64,000 nucleotides of DNA from NCBI GenBank assembly GCA_902554705.1, contig CACDPP010000008.1, positions 1-64,000 on the forward strand, written 5' to 3'. Each line of letters opens with the position of its first letter. Position 1 is the first letter of the stretch. Positions 1 through 9,827 of this stretch are shown piece after piece. Source of the stretch: Paracoccaceae bacterium. Lineage in GTDB: Bacteria > Pseudomonadota > Alphaproteobacteria > Rhodobacterales > Rhodobacteraceae. The translations under genes and the position numbers were made by a program. A model generated the notes under the pieces. The model was not told the DNA's origin, ran no database searches, and saw nothing but the letters and a program-made list of their open reading frames with translations.

Positions 1-1
1 T

Positions 2-1834
2 CACGTTGATTTTACAATTGAAGTTGAGCGTTCTTTAGCAGTTTTGGATGGCGCAGTTTGTGTTTTGGATGCAAATGCGGGTGTTGAGCCTCAGACAGAG
101 ACGGTATGGAGACAGGCAGACAGATATAAAGTGCCTCGAATTGTTTTTGTTAACAAAATGGATAAAATTGGTGCGGATTTTTTCAATTGTGTAAATATGA
201 TCGAGGACAGAACTGGTGCAAAAGCTGTTCCTGTTGCATTGCCAATTGGTGCCGAAACCGAACTGGAGGGTCTTATAGATCTTGTCACGATGGAAGAGTG
301 GCTTTGGCAAGGCGAAGACCTTGGAGCTTCCTGGGTAAAAGCTCCCGTACGAGATGATTTAAAATCAGTAGCTGACGATTGGCGGAATAAAATGATTGAA
401 GCTGCCGTCGAAATGGATGACGACGCGATGATGATGTATCTGGAAGGCGAGGAGCCTGACGTTGCTACGTTAAGGTCTTTACTTCGAAAAGGCACACTTG
501 AAATGGCTTTTGTTCCAGTTTTAGGTGGTTCAGCTTTTAAAAATAAAGGCGTTCAGCCTTTATTAAACGCTGTCATTGATTATCTCCCCAGTCCCTTAGA
601 TGTCGCAGATTACATGGGTTTTAAGCCAGGTGATGAAAGCGAAGAGCGCAATATTCCAAGACGAGCTGATGACAATATGCCATTTGCCGGTTTGGCTTTT
701 AAAATTATGAACGATCCATTTGTCGGTTCTTTGACATTTACCCGGGTTTATTCTGGCGTGATGAATAAGGGAGACAGCGTTCAAAATTCAACCAAAGGTA
801 AGCGCGAACGAATTGGTAGAATGATGATGATGCATTCTAACAATCGGGAAGAAATAGATGAGGCCTTTGCTGGAGATATTATAGCATTGGCTGGTTTAAA
901 AGAAACAACAACCGGAGATACTCTTTGTGATGCAAAAGAGGCCGTAGTATTGGAAACGATGACTTTTCCAGATCCTGTTATTGAAATTGCTGTTGAGCCA
1001 AAAACTAAAGGCGATCAGGAAAAAATGTCTCAGGGGTTGGGACGTCTTGCTGCCGAGGACCCATCTTTTAGAGTAGAAACAGATCTTGAATCTGGGCAAA
1101 CAATCATGAAAGGAATGGGAGAACTGCACCTTGATATTTTGATTGATAGACTGAAAAGAGAATTTAAGGTTGAGGCAAATATAGGTGCACCCCAAGTGGC
1201 TTATCGTGAAACAATCTCACACGAAGTTGATCACACCTATACTCACAAAAAACAATCGGGCGGATCGGGTCAATTTGCTGAGGTTAAATTAATAATATCA
1301 CCGACTCAGCCTGGTGAGGGTTATTCATTCGAATCTCGTATTGTTGGCGGTGCCGTTCCTAAAGAATACATACCGGGTGTTGAAAAGGGTATAAAGTCTG
1401 TAATGGATAGTGGTCCACTGGCTGGGTTTCCGGTAATTGATTTCAAAGTGGCCTTAGTCGATGGAAAATTTCACGATGTGGACTCATCCGTTTTGGCGTT
1501 TGAAATTGCAGCCCGCATGGGTATGAGAGAAGGGATGCGCCAAGCTGGTGCAAAACTACTTGAGCCCATTATGAAAGTTGAAGTGGTTACTCCCGAAGAA
1601 TATACCGGTAATATAATTGGCGATTTGACTTCACGCAGAGGGCAAGTGCAGGGTCAAGAACCACGTGGCAATGCTATAGCAATAGATTCTTTTGTGCCAC
1701 TGGCAAATATGTTCGGATATATCAATAACCTGCGGTCTATGTCTTCGGGGCGGGCTAATTTTACTATGCAATTTGACCATTATGAGCCAGTACCGCAGAA
1801 CATATCTGACGAAATTCAAGCAAAGTTTGCTTGA
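2..1834 (+). CDS. fusA: Elongation factor G, 5' end outside window
   Basis: This is the translocation GTPase of protein synthesis. The reading frame is open from base 2, and its first residues ([11 protein letters not shown]) are the G3 region, so the P-loop and about 95 residues lie upstream of the window. The G4 motif NKMD follows about 50 residues later, then domains II to V run through to a normal stop. About 610 of roughly 705 residues are present. It lies 82 bases upstream of tuf in the usual str-operon order, so rpsL and rpsG probably lie before it. Identification is certain; only the start is missing. Confidence 0.97.
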   Translation, partial: HVDFTIEVERSLAVLDGAVCVLDANAGVEPQTETVWRQADRYKVPRIVFVNKMDKIGADFFNCVNMIEDRTGAKAVPVALPIGAETELEGLIDLVTMEEWLWQGEDLGASWVKAPVRDDLKSVADDWRNKMIEAAVEMDDDAMMMYLEGEEPDVATLRSLLRKGTLEMAFVPVLGGSAFKNKGVQPLLNAVIDYLPSPLDVADYMGFKPGDESEERNIPRRADDNMPFAGLAFKIMNDPFVGSLTFTRVYSGVMNKGDSVQNSTKGKRERIGRMMMMHSNNREEIDEAFAGDIIALAGLKETTTGDTLCDAKEAVVLETMTFPDPVIEIAVEPKTKGDQEKMSQGLGRLAAEDPSFRVETDLESGQTIMKGMGELHLDILIDRLKREFKVEANIGAPQVAYRETISHEVDHTYTHKKQSGGSGQFAEVKLIISPTQPGEGYSFESRIVGGAVPKEYIPGVEKGIKSVMDSGPLAGFPVIDFKVALVDGKFHDVDSSVLAFEIAARMGMREGMRQAGAKLLEPIMKVEVVTPEEYTGNIIGDLTSRRGQVQGQEPRGNAIAIDSFVPLANMFGYINNLRSMSSGRANFTMQFDHYEPVPQNISDEIQAKFA

Positions 1835-1916
1835 TTTTAATGTGCTCATTGCGATTTGGTGCAGTGAGTTTTTTAACAAGGTGGAGAAAGTCTGCCGCTT
1901 AAAATAGGAGGCCATA

Positions 1917-3092
1917 ATGGCGAAGGAAAAATTTGACCGCAGTAAACCACACTGCAACATTGGTACGATTGGCCATGTGGACCATGGTAAGACCACATTG
2001 ACAGCGGCGATCACTAAATTTTTTGGTGAATTCAAGGCATATGATCAAATTGATGGTGCGCCTGAAGAGAAAGCACGGGGTATCACAATTTCAACAGCAC
2101 ACGTTGAGTATGAAACAGACGCGCGTCACTATGCACACGTGGACTGCCCAGGGCACGCTGACTATGTTAAGAATATGATTACTGGTGCGGCTCAGATGGA
2201 TGGAGCAATCTTGGTTGTGAATGCAGCGGATGGTCCTATGCCTCAAACACGTGAGCACATCTTATTGGGCCGACAGGTTGGTATCCCAGCGATGGTTGTC
2301 TTTATGAACAAAATTGATCAAGTGGATGATGATGAACTTCTTGAACTCGTTGAAATGGAGATCCGTGAGCTATTGTCTGAATATGATTTCCCGGGCGATG
2401 ATATCCCAATCATAGCAGGTTCTGCTTTGGCAGCCATGGAAGGCCGTGACGCCAACATTGGCGAAGAGAAAATCAGAGAACTTATGTCACAAGTCGATTC
2501 TTATATTCCACAGCCACCGCGTGCTATTGATGAACCGTTCTTGATGCCAATTGAAGACGTTTTCTCTATCTCTGGCCGTGGTACAGTTGTTACAGGTCGG
2601 GTTGAGCGTGGTGTAATTAACGTTGGCGACGAAATTGAAATCGTTGGAATTCGCGATACCTCAAAGACAACTTGTACAGGTGTTGAAATGTTCCGTAAGC
2701 TTCTTGATTCAGGTGAAGCAGGTGACAACATTGGTGCACTTCTTCGTGGCGTTGACCGAGAAGGTGTTGAGCGTGGCCAAGTTCTATGTAAGCCTGGTTC
2801 GGTTCAACCGCACACAAAATTTGAAGCAGAATGCTATATCTTGACTAAAGAAGAAGGTGGGCGTCATACTCCCTTTTTCGCAAATTACCGCCCTCAATTT
2901 TACTTCCGCACAACTGATGTAACAGGCACTGTTGTATTACCCACAGGCACAGAAATGGTGATGCCAGGTGATAACCTTAAGTTTAACGTTGAGTTAATTG
3001 CTCCAATTGCGATGGAAGAAAAACTACGATTTGCGATCCGCGAAGGTGGTCGTACTGTTGGTTCAGGTGTCGTATCCAAAATTGTAGAGTAA
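1917..3092 (+). CDS. tuf: Elongation factor Tu
   Basis: EF-Tu delivers aminoacyl-tRNA to the ribosomal A site. The 391-residue length is full size for alphaproteobacteria. The GTPase motifs are all visible: GHVDHGKT at residues 19-26, DCPGH at 76-80 and NKID at 131-134, followed by domains 2 and 3. The ATG is preceded by a strong AGGAGG site at 1906-1911. It sits between fusA and the S10 operon and is followed by a 10-bp perfect hairpin. Many alphaproteobacteria carry a second tuf copy; none is in this window. Confidence 0.98.
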   Translation: MAKEKFDRSKPHCNIGTIGHVDHGKTTLTAAITKFFGEFKAYDQIDGAPEEKARGITISTAHVEYETDARHYAHVDCPGHADYVKNMITGAAQMDGAILVVNAADGPMPQTREHILLGRQVGIPAMVVFMNKIDQVDDDELLELVEMEIRELLSEYDFPGDDIPIIAGSALAAMEGRDANIGEEKIRELMSQVDSYIPQPPRAIDEPFLMPIEDVFSISGRGTVVTGRVERGVINVGDEIEIVGIRDTSKTTCTGVEMFRKLLDSGEAGDNIGALLRGVDREGVERGQVLCKPGSVQPHTKFEAECYILTKEEGGRHTPFFANYRPQFYFRTTDVTGTVVLPTGTEMVMPGDNLKFNVELIAPIAMEEKLRFAIREGGRTVGSGVVSKIVE

Positions 3093-3104
3093 CGAAAGCT
3101 TTTT

Positions 3105-3132
3105 AAGGGCAAACATTAATTTGTTTGCCCTT
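3105..3132 (+). terminator. Hairpin after tuf, probable terminator or attenuator
   Basis: A perfect 10-bp stem (AAGGGCAAAC at 3105-3114 with GTTTGCCCTT at 3123-3132) closes an 8-base loop 12 bases after the tuf stop. The following sequence is only moderately T-rich, so termination may be partial and let transcription pass into rpsJ. A second, smaller stem, GGCGC/GCGCC at 3140-3152, follows. Confidence 0.6.
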
Positions 3133-3233
3133 GTAATTTGGCGCTTGGCGCCTAATCAGGGTTCGACGAAGGTATTAGACAATCTACTACAGTCCTCTCA
3201 ACTCTAACGCGTAATGTATAAAGGCATATTAAA

Positions 3234-3542
3234 ATGCAAAGCCAAAATATACGCATCCGTTTAAAAGCGTTTGATTATCGTGTACTTGACGCGAGTACTC
3301 AGGAAATAGTCAATACCGCTAAACGTACTGGTGCTTCTGTTCGGGGTCCAATTCCGCTTCCGAACAAAATTGAAAAATTCACTGTTTTGCGTGGTCCTCA
3401 CGTAAACAAGAAATCTCGTGATCAATTCGAAATTCGTACCCATAAGCGTCTTTTGGATATTATAGATCCAACACCTCAAACAGTTGACGCTCTAATGAAG
3501 CTAGACTTGGCGGCTGGTGTTGATGTTCAGATTTCAGTGTGA
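3234..3542 (+). CDS. rpsJ: Small ribosomal subunit protein uS10 / NusE
   Basis: uS10 is a 30S head protein that also acts as NusE in antitermination with NusB. The 102-residue product begins [14 protein letters not shown], the standard N-terminus of the family, and ends at the normal position. It opens the S10 operon after a 141-base gap that separates it from tuf; that gap must hold the operon promoter, but I cannot choose one with confidence. No strong Shine-Dalgarno site precedes the ATG. Confidence 0.98.
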   Translation: MQSQNIRIRLKAFDYRVLDASTQEIVNTAKRTGASVRGPIPLPNKIEKFTVLRGPHVNKKSRDQFEIRTHKRLLDIIDPTPQTVDALMKLDLAAGVDVQISV

Positions 3543-3552
3543 GGAGGGCAAA

Positions 3553-4329
3553 ATGCGCTCTGGTATAATTGCTAAAAAAGTGGGGATGACCCGATTATTT
3601 ATGGATAATGGTAAGCAAATTCCTGTGACCGTTCTTCATATGGAAAATCTTCAGGTTGTCGCACAAAGGACAAACGAAAAGCATGGTTACACCGCTGTTC
3701 AGCTTGGGGCTGGCCGGTCTAAAGCTAAAAATGTCTCGAAAGCTATGCGAGGGCATTTTGCTCTAGCAAAAGTGGAACCTAAAAGAAAAATAGCTGAATT
3801 TCGTGTCGCTCCTGAAAATTTGATAGATGTAGGCGCGGAAATTACCGCTGAACATTATGTGGAGGGCCAATTTGTAGATGTCTCCGGGACTTCAATTGGT
3901 AAAGGTTTTGCCGGTGCAATGAAAAGACATAATTTTAGCGGACTACGAGCTTCTCACGGAGTATCGATTTCTCACCGTTCGCATGGCTCGACGGGTCAAT
4001 GTCAAGGTCCAGGTAAAGTTTTCAAGGGAAAGAAAATGGCGGGCCACATGGGGGCTACGCGTGTAACAACCCAAAACCTGCAGGTCGTGAAAGTTGACTC
4101 GGAGCGTGGTTTAATAATGATTAAAGGCGCTGTTCCAGGTTCAAAAGGTGGATGGGTCACCGTAAAGGACGCCGTTAAAAAAGCCGCTATGGATGGAGTG
4201 CCTTATCCTGCCGCATTGAGAACCACTGCGGATGTTACTGCTAAGCAAGGAACAAAAGAAGAAACTTCTGAGCCAGCATCCGAACCGGTGGTATCCGAGG
4301 AAACACCTACTAACGGAGGCGAAGAATGA
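3553..4329 (+). CDS. rplC: Large ribosomal subunit protein uL3
   Basis: uL3 is an early-assembling 50S protein whose central loop reaches the peptidyl-transferase centre. I chose the ATG at 3553 because it is preceded by GAGGAGGG and gives the family N-terminus [14 protein letters not shown]; the in-frame upstream start at 3517 lies inside rpsJ. The 258-residue product is longer than E. coli L3 (about 209) because of an acidic C-terminal tail (from about residue 230, rich in E, S, P and T), a feature common in related alphaproteobacteria. It overlaps rplD by 4 bases. Confidence 0.97.
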   Translation: MRSGIIAKKVGMTRLFMDNGKQIPVTVLHMENLQVVAQRTNEKHGYTAVQLGAGRSKAKNVSKAMRGHFALAKVEPKRKIAEFRVAPENLIDVGAEITAEHYVEGQFVDVSGTSIGKGFAGAMKRHNFSGLRASHGVSISHRSHGSTGQCQGPGKVFKGKKMAGHMGATRVTTQNLQVVKVDSERGLIMIKGAVPGSKGGWVTVKDAVKKAAMDGVPYPAALRTTADVTAKQGTKEETSEPASEPVVSEETPTNGGEE

Positions 4330-4943
4330 AGCTTAAAGTTATTAAGATAGATGGGGCTTCAGCCGGATCAGTGGAGCTTGTGGATGAAATTTTTGGATTA
4401 GATCCACGCGTTGATATTTTGCACCGTGTCGTTCGGTGGCAGCGCAATAAGGCTCAAGCTGGAACTCACAAGGTAAAGACTAGATCCGAAACAAGTTACT
4501 CTAGAAAAAAGATTTATCGTCAAAAGGGTACTGGCGGGGCCCGTCATGGCGATAGAAACGCTCCTATTTTTAGAAAGGGTGGCGTGTATAAGGGCCCAAC
4601 TCCCCGCAGCCACGCACATGATCTTCCCAAGAAAGTAAGAACATTAGGGTTGAAGCATGCTTTGTCTGCAAAAGCTAAAGAGGGTGCTTTGGTGGTTTTG
4701 GACAAGGCAACAGCAAGTGGGAAGACATCCGAGTTGGCCAAACAGGTAAAACAACTAGGCTGGAAGAGGGCTTTAGTCATTGATGGTGTGGAAGTAAACG
4801 GAGAATTTGCTCAGGCTGCTCGAAATATAGAAGGTCTAGACATACTTCCAACAATTGGCGCGAATGTTTACGATATCTTAAAGCGTGATACTCTAGTCTT
4901 AACAAAGGCTGGTGTAGAGGCATTGGAGGCTCGATTGAAATGA
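4326..4943 (+). CDS. rplD: Large ribosomal subunit protein uL4
   Basis: uL4 lines the polypeptide exit tunnel with an extended loop; in E. coli it also represses the S10 operon, which is not known for this lineage. The 205-residue product contains the tunnel loop region ([18 protein letters not shown], residues about 76-93). The start overlaps the rplC stop (ATGA) and the stop overlaps rplW in the same way, so translation of the three genes is likely coupled. Confidence 0.97.
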   Translation: MKLKVIKIDGASAGSVELVDEIFGLDPRVDILHRVVRWQRNKAQAGTHKVKTRSETSYSRKKIYRQKGTGGARHGDRNAPIFRKGGVYKGPTPRSHAHDLPKKVRTLGLKHALSAKAKEGALVVLDKATASGKTSELAKQVKQLGWKRALVIDGVEVNGEFAQAARNIEGLDILPTIGANVYDILKRDTLVLTKAGVEALEARLK

Positions 4944-5236
4944 GTGTGAAAGCTGAACATTATGATGTTATTCGCAAACCAATAATTACAGAAAAAGCCA
5001 CAATGGCGTCAGAATCTGGTGCGGTTGTTTTTGAAGTTGCGGTCGAAAGTAACAAACCTCAGATAAAAGAAGCAATTGAGGCTCTTTTTGGTGTTAAGGT
5101 TAAGGCAGTAAATACAACGATTACAAAAGGGAAGGTGAAGCGCTTTCGAGGCCAGTTAGGAAAGAGACGCGATGTCAAAAAAGCCTACGTCACCTTAGAA
5201 GAGGGCAACTCAATCGACGTTTCCACAGGTCTCTGA
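4940..5236 (+). CDS. rplW: Large ribosomal subunit protein uL23
   Basis: uL23 sits at the exit-tunnel mouth and is the docking site for trigger factor and SRP. The 98-residue product has the typical N-terminus ([14 protein letters not shown]) and the KVKRFRG segment. It overlaps rplD by 4 bases. Unlike most S10 operons, a 207-base space separates it from rplB; that space is described separately. Confidence 0.97.
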   Translation: MSVKAEHYDVIRKPIITEKATMASESGAVVFEVAVESNKPQIKEAIEALFGVKVKAVNTTITKGKVKRFRGQLGKRRDVKKAYVTLEEGNSIDVSTGL

Positions 5237-5294
5237 TCTTATAAAAACGGTTCATAGATTTTTAATTTCTCTTTTGTGTAAATTGAAATAATTT

Positions 5295-5327
5295 TAAAGG
5301 GGTGGACAGTTCTGATTTACCCCTTTA
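5295..5327 (+). promoter_or_regulatory. Hairpin in the rplW-rplB spacer
   Basis: A 9-bp perfect stem (TAAAGGGGT at 5295-5303 with ACCCCTTTA at 5319-5327) closes a 15-base loop. It lies in the 207-base space between rplW and rplB. It has no T tract, so it is more likely an mRNA processing, stability or regulatory element than a terminator. Its function is unknown. Confidence 0.45.
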
Positions 5328-5402
5328 TACGATCGAAATCCTGGGAACGCTCTATAAGAATTTCCAAGATTAAACTGGCCACCTTCGGGGGGCTTTACCA
5401 AA

Positions 5403-5417
5403 GGCGGTAAAACCGCC
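5403..5417 (+). promoter_or_regulatory. Small hairpin upstream of rplB start
   Basis: GGCGG at 5403-5407 pairs with CCGCC at 5413-5417, with an extra T-A pair and a three-A loop. It ends 26 bases before the rplB ATG. A purine-rich stretch (GGAAGACAGAAAGC) follows and supplies the ribosome binding site. The position suggests control of rplB translation, but there is no direct evidence. Confidence 0.35.
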
Positions 5418-5443
5418 GACATAGCAAACGGAAGACAGAAAGC

Positions 5444-6286
5444 ATGGCACTCAAGTCGTACAAACCAACGACGCCGGGCCAGCGCGGGCTGGTACTGATC
5501 GACCGTTCGGAGCTTTGGAAGGGTCGTCCCGTTAAATCCTTGACTGAGGGTTTGACCAAAACGGGTGGACGTAACAACACCGGACGGATTACATCTCGAC
5601 GCAGGGGCGGTGGAGCTAAGAGACTCTACAGGATAGTAGATTTCAAACGAAATAAAACGAATGTATCTGCTACAGTAGAACGAATAGAATACGATCCCAA
5701 TAGAACTGCTTTTATTGCATTGATTAATTATGACGACGGTGAGAAGGCCTACATTTTAGCACCTCAACGGTTGGCTATTGGAGATAAGGTTATTTCTGCG
5801 GATAAAGCGGATATTAAACCCGGAAACGCTATGCCATTTTCTGGTATGCCTATAGGAACAATCATACACAATATCGAACTTAAGCCTGGTAAAGGCGGTC
5901 AGATAGCGAGAGCCGCTGGCACATACGCACAGTTCGTTGGTCGAGATGGAGGATATGCCCAGATCCGATTAAGCTCTGGTGAGCTGCGTATGGTGCGTCA
6001 AGAATGCATAGCAACGATTGGGGCAGTTTCTAACCCTGATAATTCAAACCAAAACTTTGGTAAAGCTGGCCGTATGCGTCACAAAGGTATAAGGCCATCA
6101 GTCCGTGGTGTAGTTATGAACCCAATCGATCACCCCCATGGCGGTGGTGAGGGTAGAACCTCAGGTGGCCGGCATCCGGTTACACCGTGGGGCAAGCCTA
6201 CAAAAGGTAAGAAAACAAGAAACAAAAACAAAGCGTCACAAAAGCTTATCATCCGCTCGCGTCACGCCAAAAAGAAAGGGCGTTAA
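5444..6286 (+). CDS. rplB: Large ribosomal subunit protein uL2
   Basis: uL2 is needed for subunit joining and peptidyl-transferase activity. The 280-residue product starts [15 protein letters not shown] and carries the conserved histidine- and glycine-rich segment [17 protein letters not shown] near residue 225, which contains the functionally important histidine. The basic C-terminal tail is normal. It begins the second half of the S10 operon after an unusually long leader and is followed 2 bases later by rpsS. Confidence 0.98.
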   Translation: MALKSYKPTTPGQRGLVLIDRSELWKGRPVKSLTEGLTKTGGRNNTGRITSRRRGGGAKRLYRIVDFKRNKTNVSATVERIEYDPNRTAFIALINYDDGEKAYILAPQRLAIGDKVISADKADIKPGNAMPFSGMPIGTIIHNIELKPGKGGQIARAAGTYAQFVGRDGGYAQIRLSSGELRMVRQECIATIGAVSNPDNSNQNFGKAGRMRHKGIRPSVRGVVMNPIDHPHGGGEGRTSGGRHPVTPWGKPTKGKKTRNKNKASQKLIIRSRHAKKKGR

Positions 6287-6288
6287 TC

Positions 6289-6567
6289 ATGGGTCGCTCT
6301 GTATGGAAAGGTCCTTTTGTGGATGCCTACGTGCTTAAAAAAGCAGAGGCGGCTCGCGAGAGTGGTCGAAATGAGGTTATAAAAATTTGGTCACGTAGAT
6401 CGACTATCTTGCCTCAGTTCGTTGGATTAACTTTCGGTGTTTACAATGGGCGCAAGCATATTCCTGTGTCAGTGTCCGAAGATATGATCGGTCAAAAGTT
6501 TGGAGAGTATTCTCCAACTCGAACTTATTATGGTCATGGAGCTGATAAGAAAGCGAAGAGGAAATAG
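6289..6567 (+). CDS. rpsS: Small ribosomal subunit protein uS19
   Basis: uS19 forms a heterodimer with uS13 in the 30S head near the A-site tRNA. The 92-residue product begins [18 protein letters not shown] and contains the conserved [15 protein letters not shown] ending, both family hallmarks. It sits 2 bases after rplB and 5 bases before rplV, so it is plainly co-transcribed and probably translationally coupled. Confidence 0.98.
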   Translation: MGRSVWKGPFVDAYVLKKAEAARESGRNEVIKIWSRRSTILPQFVGLTFGVYNGRKHIPVSVSEDMIGQKFGEYSPTRTYYGHGADKKAKRK

Positions 6568-6572
6568 TAGTT

Positions 6573-6953
6573 ATGGGAAAAGATACTAATCCTCGTAGAG
6601 TTGCAGAAAACGAAGCCATGGCAAAATTGCGTATGCTTAGAACCAGCCCCCAAAAACTTAACTTGGTGGCAGCTATGATCCGTGGTAAAAAAGTTGATAA
6701 AGCACTAACAGACTTGGCTTTTAGTAAAAAAAGAGTAGCCATAGATGTTAAAAAATGTTTGCAATCAGCTATTGCGAACGCTGAAAACAATCATAACCTT
6801 GACGTGGATGAATTAATTGTTGCCGAAGCTTATGTGGGCAAGAATTTAATTATGAAGCGCGGGCGTCCACGTGCACGAGGTCGTTATGGCCGCATTATTA
6901 AGCCATTTTCCGAACTTACAATCAAAGTTCGTCAGACAGGGGAGCAAGCGTAA
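6573..6953 (+). CDS. rplV: Large ribosomal subunit protein uL22
   Basis: uL22 contributes a beta-hairpin to the narrowest part of the exit tunnel. In the 126-residue product this hairpin is the basic segment [15 protein letters not shown] near residues 94-108. The gene starts 5 bases after rpsS, and its last base is the first base of the rpsC start (TAATG arrangement). Confidence 0.98.
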   Translation: MGKDTNPRRVAENEAMAKLRMLRTSPQKLNLVAAMIRGKKVDKALTDLAFSKKRVAIDVKKCLQSAIANAENNHNLDVDELIVAEAYVGKNLIMKRGRPRARGRYGRIIKPFSELTIKVRQTGEQA

Positions 6954-7663
6954 TGGGTCAGAAAGTAAATCCAATCGGGATGCGTCTTCAGGTAAACCGC
7001 ACATGGGACAGTCGATGGTATGCTGATACAAAAGAGTACGGTGATCTTTTGCTGGAAGATTTGCGTATGCGTGAATTTATTAAGAAAGACTGTGCGCAAG
7101 CTGGTGTTTCTAAAATAATAATTGAACGACCGCATAAAAAGTGTCGTGTAACAATTCACACTGCTCGCCCAGGCGTAATAATTGGGAAGAAAGGTGCGGA
7201 TATCGAAACTTTGCGAAAAAAACTTGCAAACATGACGGGTTCCGAACTCCACTTGAATATAATTGAAGTTCGTAAGCCTGAATTGGATGCTCAACTCGTT
7301 GGGGAAAGCATTGCCCAACAGTTGGAGCGCCGTGTTTCGTTCAGGCGCGCGATGAAACGTGCAGTTCAAAATGCTATGCGAATGGGCGCATTGGGTATTC
7401 GTGTAAATGTAGCAGGCCGCCTTGGAGGCGCAGAGATTGCCCGTACTGAATGGTACAGAGAGGGACGAGTACCTCTTCACACTCTTCGCGCTGATATTGA
7501 CTACTCAAACGTAGAAGCACAAACGCCTTATGGAATTATTGGTATTAAAGTTTGGATTTTCAAAGGTGAGATTATGGAGCACGACCCACAAGCTCGCGAT
7601 AGACGCTCTCAGGAGTTACAAGATGGTCCTGCACCTCGTGGTGTAGCAGGCAATAGACGGTAA
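6953..7663 (+). CDS. rpsC: Small ribosomal subunit protein uS3
   Basis: uS3 guards the mRNA entry channel together with uS4 and uS5. The 236-residue product begins [12 protein letters not shown], and its N-terminal KH domain carries the GxxG loop as GKKG at residues 78-81. The C-terminal S3 domain is complete and has a short basic tail. The start overlaps the rplV stop by one base; rplP follows after 11 bases. Confidence 0.98.
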   Translation: MGQKVNPIGMRLQVNRTWDSRWYADTKEYGDLLLEDLRMREFIKKDCAQAGVSKIIIERPHKKCRVTIHTARPGVIIGKKGADIETLRKKLANMTGSELHLNIIEVRKPELDAQLVGESIAQQLERRVSFRRAMKRAVQNAMRMGALGIRVNVAGRLGGAEIARTEWYREGRVPLHTLRADIDYSNVEAQTPYGIIGIKVWIFKGEIMEHDPQARDRRSQELQDGPAPRGVAGNRR

Positions 7664-7674
7664 GAGGTGGAAGA

Positions 7675-8088
7675 ATGTTACAACCAAAACGTACAAAATT
7701 CCGCAAATTACACAAAGGCCGCATTAGGGGTTTTGCAAAAGGTGGTTCAGATTTAAACTTTGGGACCTACGGCTTAAAAGCTACGACACCTGAACGAGTG
7801 ACAGCTAGACAAATAGAGGCTGCTCGGCGTGCAATGACCCGTCATATGAAACGACAGGGTAGGGTTTGGATTAGAATTTTCCCAGACACCCCCGTTACAT
7901 CAAAGCCTGTAGAGGTTCGTATGGGGAAGGGTAAAGGCTCAGTTGATTTTTGGGCTTGTAAAGTAAAGCCTGGGCGAATGATGTTTGAAATAGATGGCGT
8001 GAACGACGATATCGCTCGTGAAGCTCTAAGGTTAGCGGCTATGAAACTTCCAGTTAAAACTCGGGTGGTAGTTCGCGAGGACTGGTAA
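7675..8088 (+). CDS. rplP: Large ribosomal subunit protein uL16
   Basis: uL16 organises the A-site and the central protuberance of the 50S subunit. The 137-residue product begins [11 protein letters not shown]. Arginine 82, in the segment VRMGKGKG, aligns with E. coli L16 Arg81, the residue hydroxylated by the oxygenase RoxA (YcfD). A strong terminator 25 bases after the stop closes this part of the S10 operon. The next gene, on the opposite strand, encodes a putative Fe(II)/2-oxoglutarate oxygenase, which is a notable neighbour for this protein. Confidence 0.98.
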   Translation: MLQPKRTKFRKLHKGRIRGFAKGGSDLNFGTYGLKATTPERVTARQIEAARRAMTRHMKRQGRVWIRIFPDTPVTSKPVEVRMGKGKGSVDFWACKVKPGRMMFEIDGVNDDIAREALRLAAMKLPVKTRVVVREDW

Positions 8089-8113
8089 TTATGTCAAAAA
8101 ACGACTAATTCAG

Positions 8114-8139
8114 CCCCCTGTTAACAAGGGGGTTTTTTT
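8114..8139 (+). terminator. Rho-independent terminator after rplP
   Basis: CCCCCT at 8114-8119 pairs with AGGGGG at 8127-8132 around a 7-base loop and is followed directly by seven T. This is a textbook terminator on the plus strand. It splits the S10/spc block here, so rpmC and the genes after it need their own promoter. Confidence 0.88.
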
Positions 8140-8141
8140 AT

Positions 8142-8756
8142 TCACCAGCTATAGTTAAAACTAATAGATATCCGCTCTTCTGACGACACGTTCGTTGGGA
8201 CTTCGTGGCGTAACCAGCTTTCCCAAAGCAAGATTTCCCCAGCCAAAGGATTTATGTATATAAAGGGTTTCAAATATTCTTTCGCAGTCACAAGTCTTGA
8301 AGGTGCGGCCATCATCATGGGGTGTCTGGGATCTTCAAATTTAATTGCGCTAGTTTCGGGTGGCATAGAGATGTAAATTGTTCCCGAGATTACCGAATTA
8401 GGATGGAGATGAGAGGAATGGTTGCCTCCCCCAGCTAATATATTGATCCAAATGTCTTCTAGTTTTAAACTGCGACCCTCTAAATTAAAGTCTAAATCTC
8501 CTGAAAAATGTTCAATGTGCAAGTCTAAAAGATTTTTCAGATCTTCAAAAATTGGTGAACGCCAAGTGAGATCACTTAAAGATGCATAACTCGTGTAGCC
8601 TGGGTAATTGTTTTCTTCACACCACTTTTGTCCTGCTTCGTCGTCTTGAGCGATGGACCAGCACGATTTTTCGATTTCAAGCATGTCGATTTTTCCAACT
8701 TCAGATAACCTTGCTTGGTAAATGGGCGTACTAAATAATAGTTTTGTTTTACTCAT
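8142..8756 (-). CDS. Putative 2-oxoglutarate/Fe(II) oxygenase (TIGR02466-like)
   Basis: The 204-residue product looks like the TIGR02466 / PF13759 family of putative 2-oxoglutarate- and Fe(II)-dependent oxygenases. What is visible: a histidine-rich segment (H113, H116, H118) followed by SG at 124-125, a PLAGE turn at 170-174, RHE with H184, and RISISFN with R195. In the double-stranded beta-helix fold these would be the N-terminal iron ligands, the distal iron histidine and the 2-oxoglutarate-binding arginine. The second ligand is not a clear HxD, so the metal site is inferred. No signal peptide or membrane segment is seen. It is a single minus-strand gene inserted between rplP and rpmC, converging on the rplP terminator. 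Its substrate is unknown; uL16 or another ribosomal protein is a tempting but unproven target. Confidence 0.75.
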   Translation of the reverse strand: MSKTKLLFSTPIYQARLSEVGKIDMLEIEKSCWSIAQDDEAGQKWCEENNYPGYTSYASLSDLTWRSPIFEDLKNLLDLHIEHFSGDLDFNLEGRSLKLEDIWINILAGGGNHSSHLHPNSVISGTIYISMPPETSAIKFEDPRHPMMMAAPSRLVTAKEYLKPFIYINPLAGEILLWESWLRHEVPTNVSSEERISISFNYSW

Positions 8757-8812
8757 GATAGTCTTTAATTATTATTCTAAATATGGGCTTAAAAATAAAT
8801 CTAGGCTAAGTC

Positions 8813-8841
8813 TTGCGTATCATCAATGATTTGCTTATACA
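8813..8841 (+). promoter_or_regulatory. Predicted promoter for the rpmC-onward spc operon
   Basis: A -35 box TTGCGT (8813-8818) and a -10 box TATACA (8836-8841) are separated by exactly 17 bases. They lie upstream of rpmC and downstream of the rplP terminator, where a new promoter is needed. A short stem (ACGATT at 8858-8863 with AATCGT at 8869-8874) lies in the predicted leader. Confidence 0.55.
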
Positions 8842-8945
8842 GCGCCAATCTTAGTGCACGATTATCAGAATCGTAATTTAAAATCATCCACTAGGTTAAA
8901 GGTTACCCAAATAGGGGCCTTCTAGTGTTAGAGAGGTGAATGGCA

Positions 8946-9143
8946 ATGAAAGCCGGTGAACTGCGTGAAAAAACGCCAGACCAACTTCGTGAAGAGCTAG
9001 CTTCTTTAAAAAAAGAATCCTTCAATCTTCGTTTTCAGCAGGCCACAGGTCAGCTAGAAAATACTTCGCGTATGAGAAGTGCCAAGCGTGATGCCGCAAG
9101 AGTATTGACGATATTGAACGAAAAATCCAAGGCTAGCGAGTAG
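8946..9143 (+). CDS. rpmC: Large ribosomal subunit protein uL29
   Basis: uL29 sits beside uL23 at the tunnel exit. The product is 65 residues from the ATG at 8946 ([17 protein letters not shown]); an in-frame ATG at 8940 would add two residues. I prefer 8946 because GAGAGG at 8931-8936 is then 9 bases away, whereas it is only 3 bases from 8940. The [15 protein letters not shown] segment is the family signature. This is the first gene after the inserted oxygenase. Confidence 0.96.
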   Translation: MKAGELREKTPDQLREELASLKKESFNLRFQQATGQLENTSRMRSAKRDAARVLTILNEKSKASE

Positions 9144-9154
9144 GGGAGCGAGGA

Positions 9155-9385
9155 ATGCCAAAACGAATTCTTCAAGGTGTAGTTACTTCCGATAAAAACG
9201 ACCAAACGATCACTGTATCTGTTGAAAGGCGGTTTAAGCACCCAGTTCTTCAGAAAACTATTCGGAAATCTAAGAAATACAGAGCTCACGACGAGAAAAA
9301 CTCTTTTAAAGCAGGCGACTCAGTTAGAATAATCGAGTGCGCTCCAAGGTCTAAAACGAAACGTTGGGAGGTTTTGGAAGCCTAG
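9155..9385 (+). CDS. rpsQ: Small ribosomal subunit protein uS17
   Basis: uS17 is a primary 16S rRNA-binding protein with an OB fold. The 76-residue product starts [21 protein letters not shown] and contains the basic segment [18 protein letters not shown]. It is 11 bases after rpmC and is followed by a 73-base space before rplN. Confidence 0.97.
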   Translation: MPKRILQGVVTSDKNDQTITVSVERRFKHPVLQKTIRKSKKYRAHDEKNSFKAGDSVRIIECAPRSKTKRWEVLEA

Positions 9386-9458
9386 TCTTCTATTACACCT
9401 CATTAAAGTGAAACCCTGGGGAACAAAATTGGGTGCCCCAAAGGTCAGGAGAAATTAA

Positions 9459-9827
9459 ATGATCCAGATGCAAACTAACCTGGATGTTGCTGATAACTCA
9501 GGCGCTCGACGAGTTCAGTGTATTAAAGTCCTAGGTGGATCTAAACGTAAATACGCATCCGTAGGCGATGTTATCGTTGTTTCGGTAAAAGAAGCGATCC
9601 CTCGTGGTAGAGTCAAAAAGGGCGACGTAAGAAAAGCTGTCGTAGTTCGTACGGCAAAAGAGGTTCGCCGGGATGATGGAACGGCTATCCGTTTTGATAG
9701 TAATGCTGCGGTTATTTTGAGTAATTCAGGAGAACCAATTGGTACTCGAATTTTTGGCCCTGTTGTTCGTGAGTTGCGTGCCAAAAATTTTATGAAAATT
9801 ATTTCTCTTGCTCCGGAGGTGCTGTAA
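9459..9827 (+). CDS. rplN: Large ribosomal subunit protein uL14
   Basis: uL14 lies at the subunit interface and binds the silencing factor RsfS. The 122-residue product begins [24 protein letters not shown] and is full length. The ATG is preceded by AGGAGA. Its final base is shared with the rplX start (TAATG), which implies coupled translation. Confidence 0.98.
   Translation: MIQMQTNLDVADNSGARRVQCIKVLGGSKRKYASVGDVIVVSVKEAIPRGRVKKGDVRKAVVVRTAKEVRRDDGTAIRFDSNAAVILSNSGEPIGTRIFGPVVRELRAKNFMKIISLAPEVL

Noticed and set aside
8091-8108. A five-codon reading frame (MSKND) just after rplP
   Set aside because: It is too short, has no ribosome binding site and lies directly before the terminator.
9515-9784. 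Minus-strand open frames inside the ribosomal genes
   Set aside because: They mirror the codon pattern of the real genes, match no family I know and have no binding sites.
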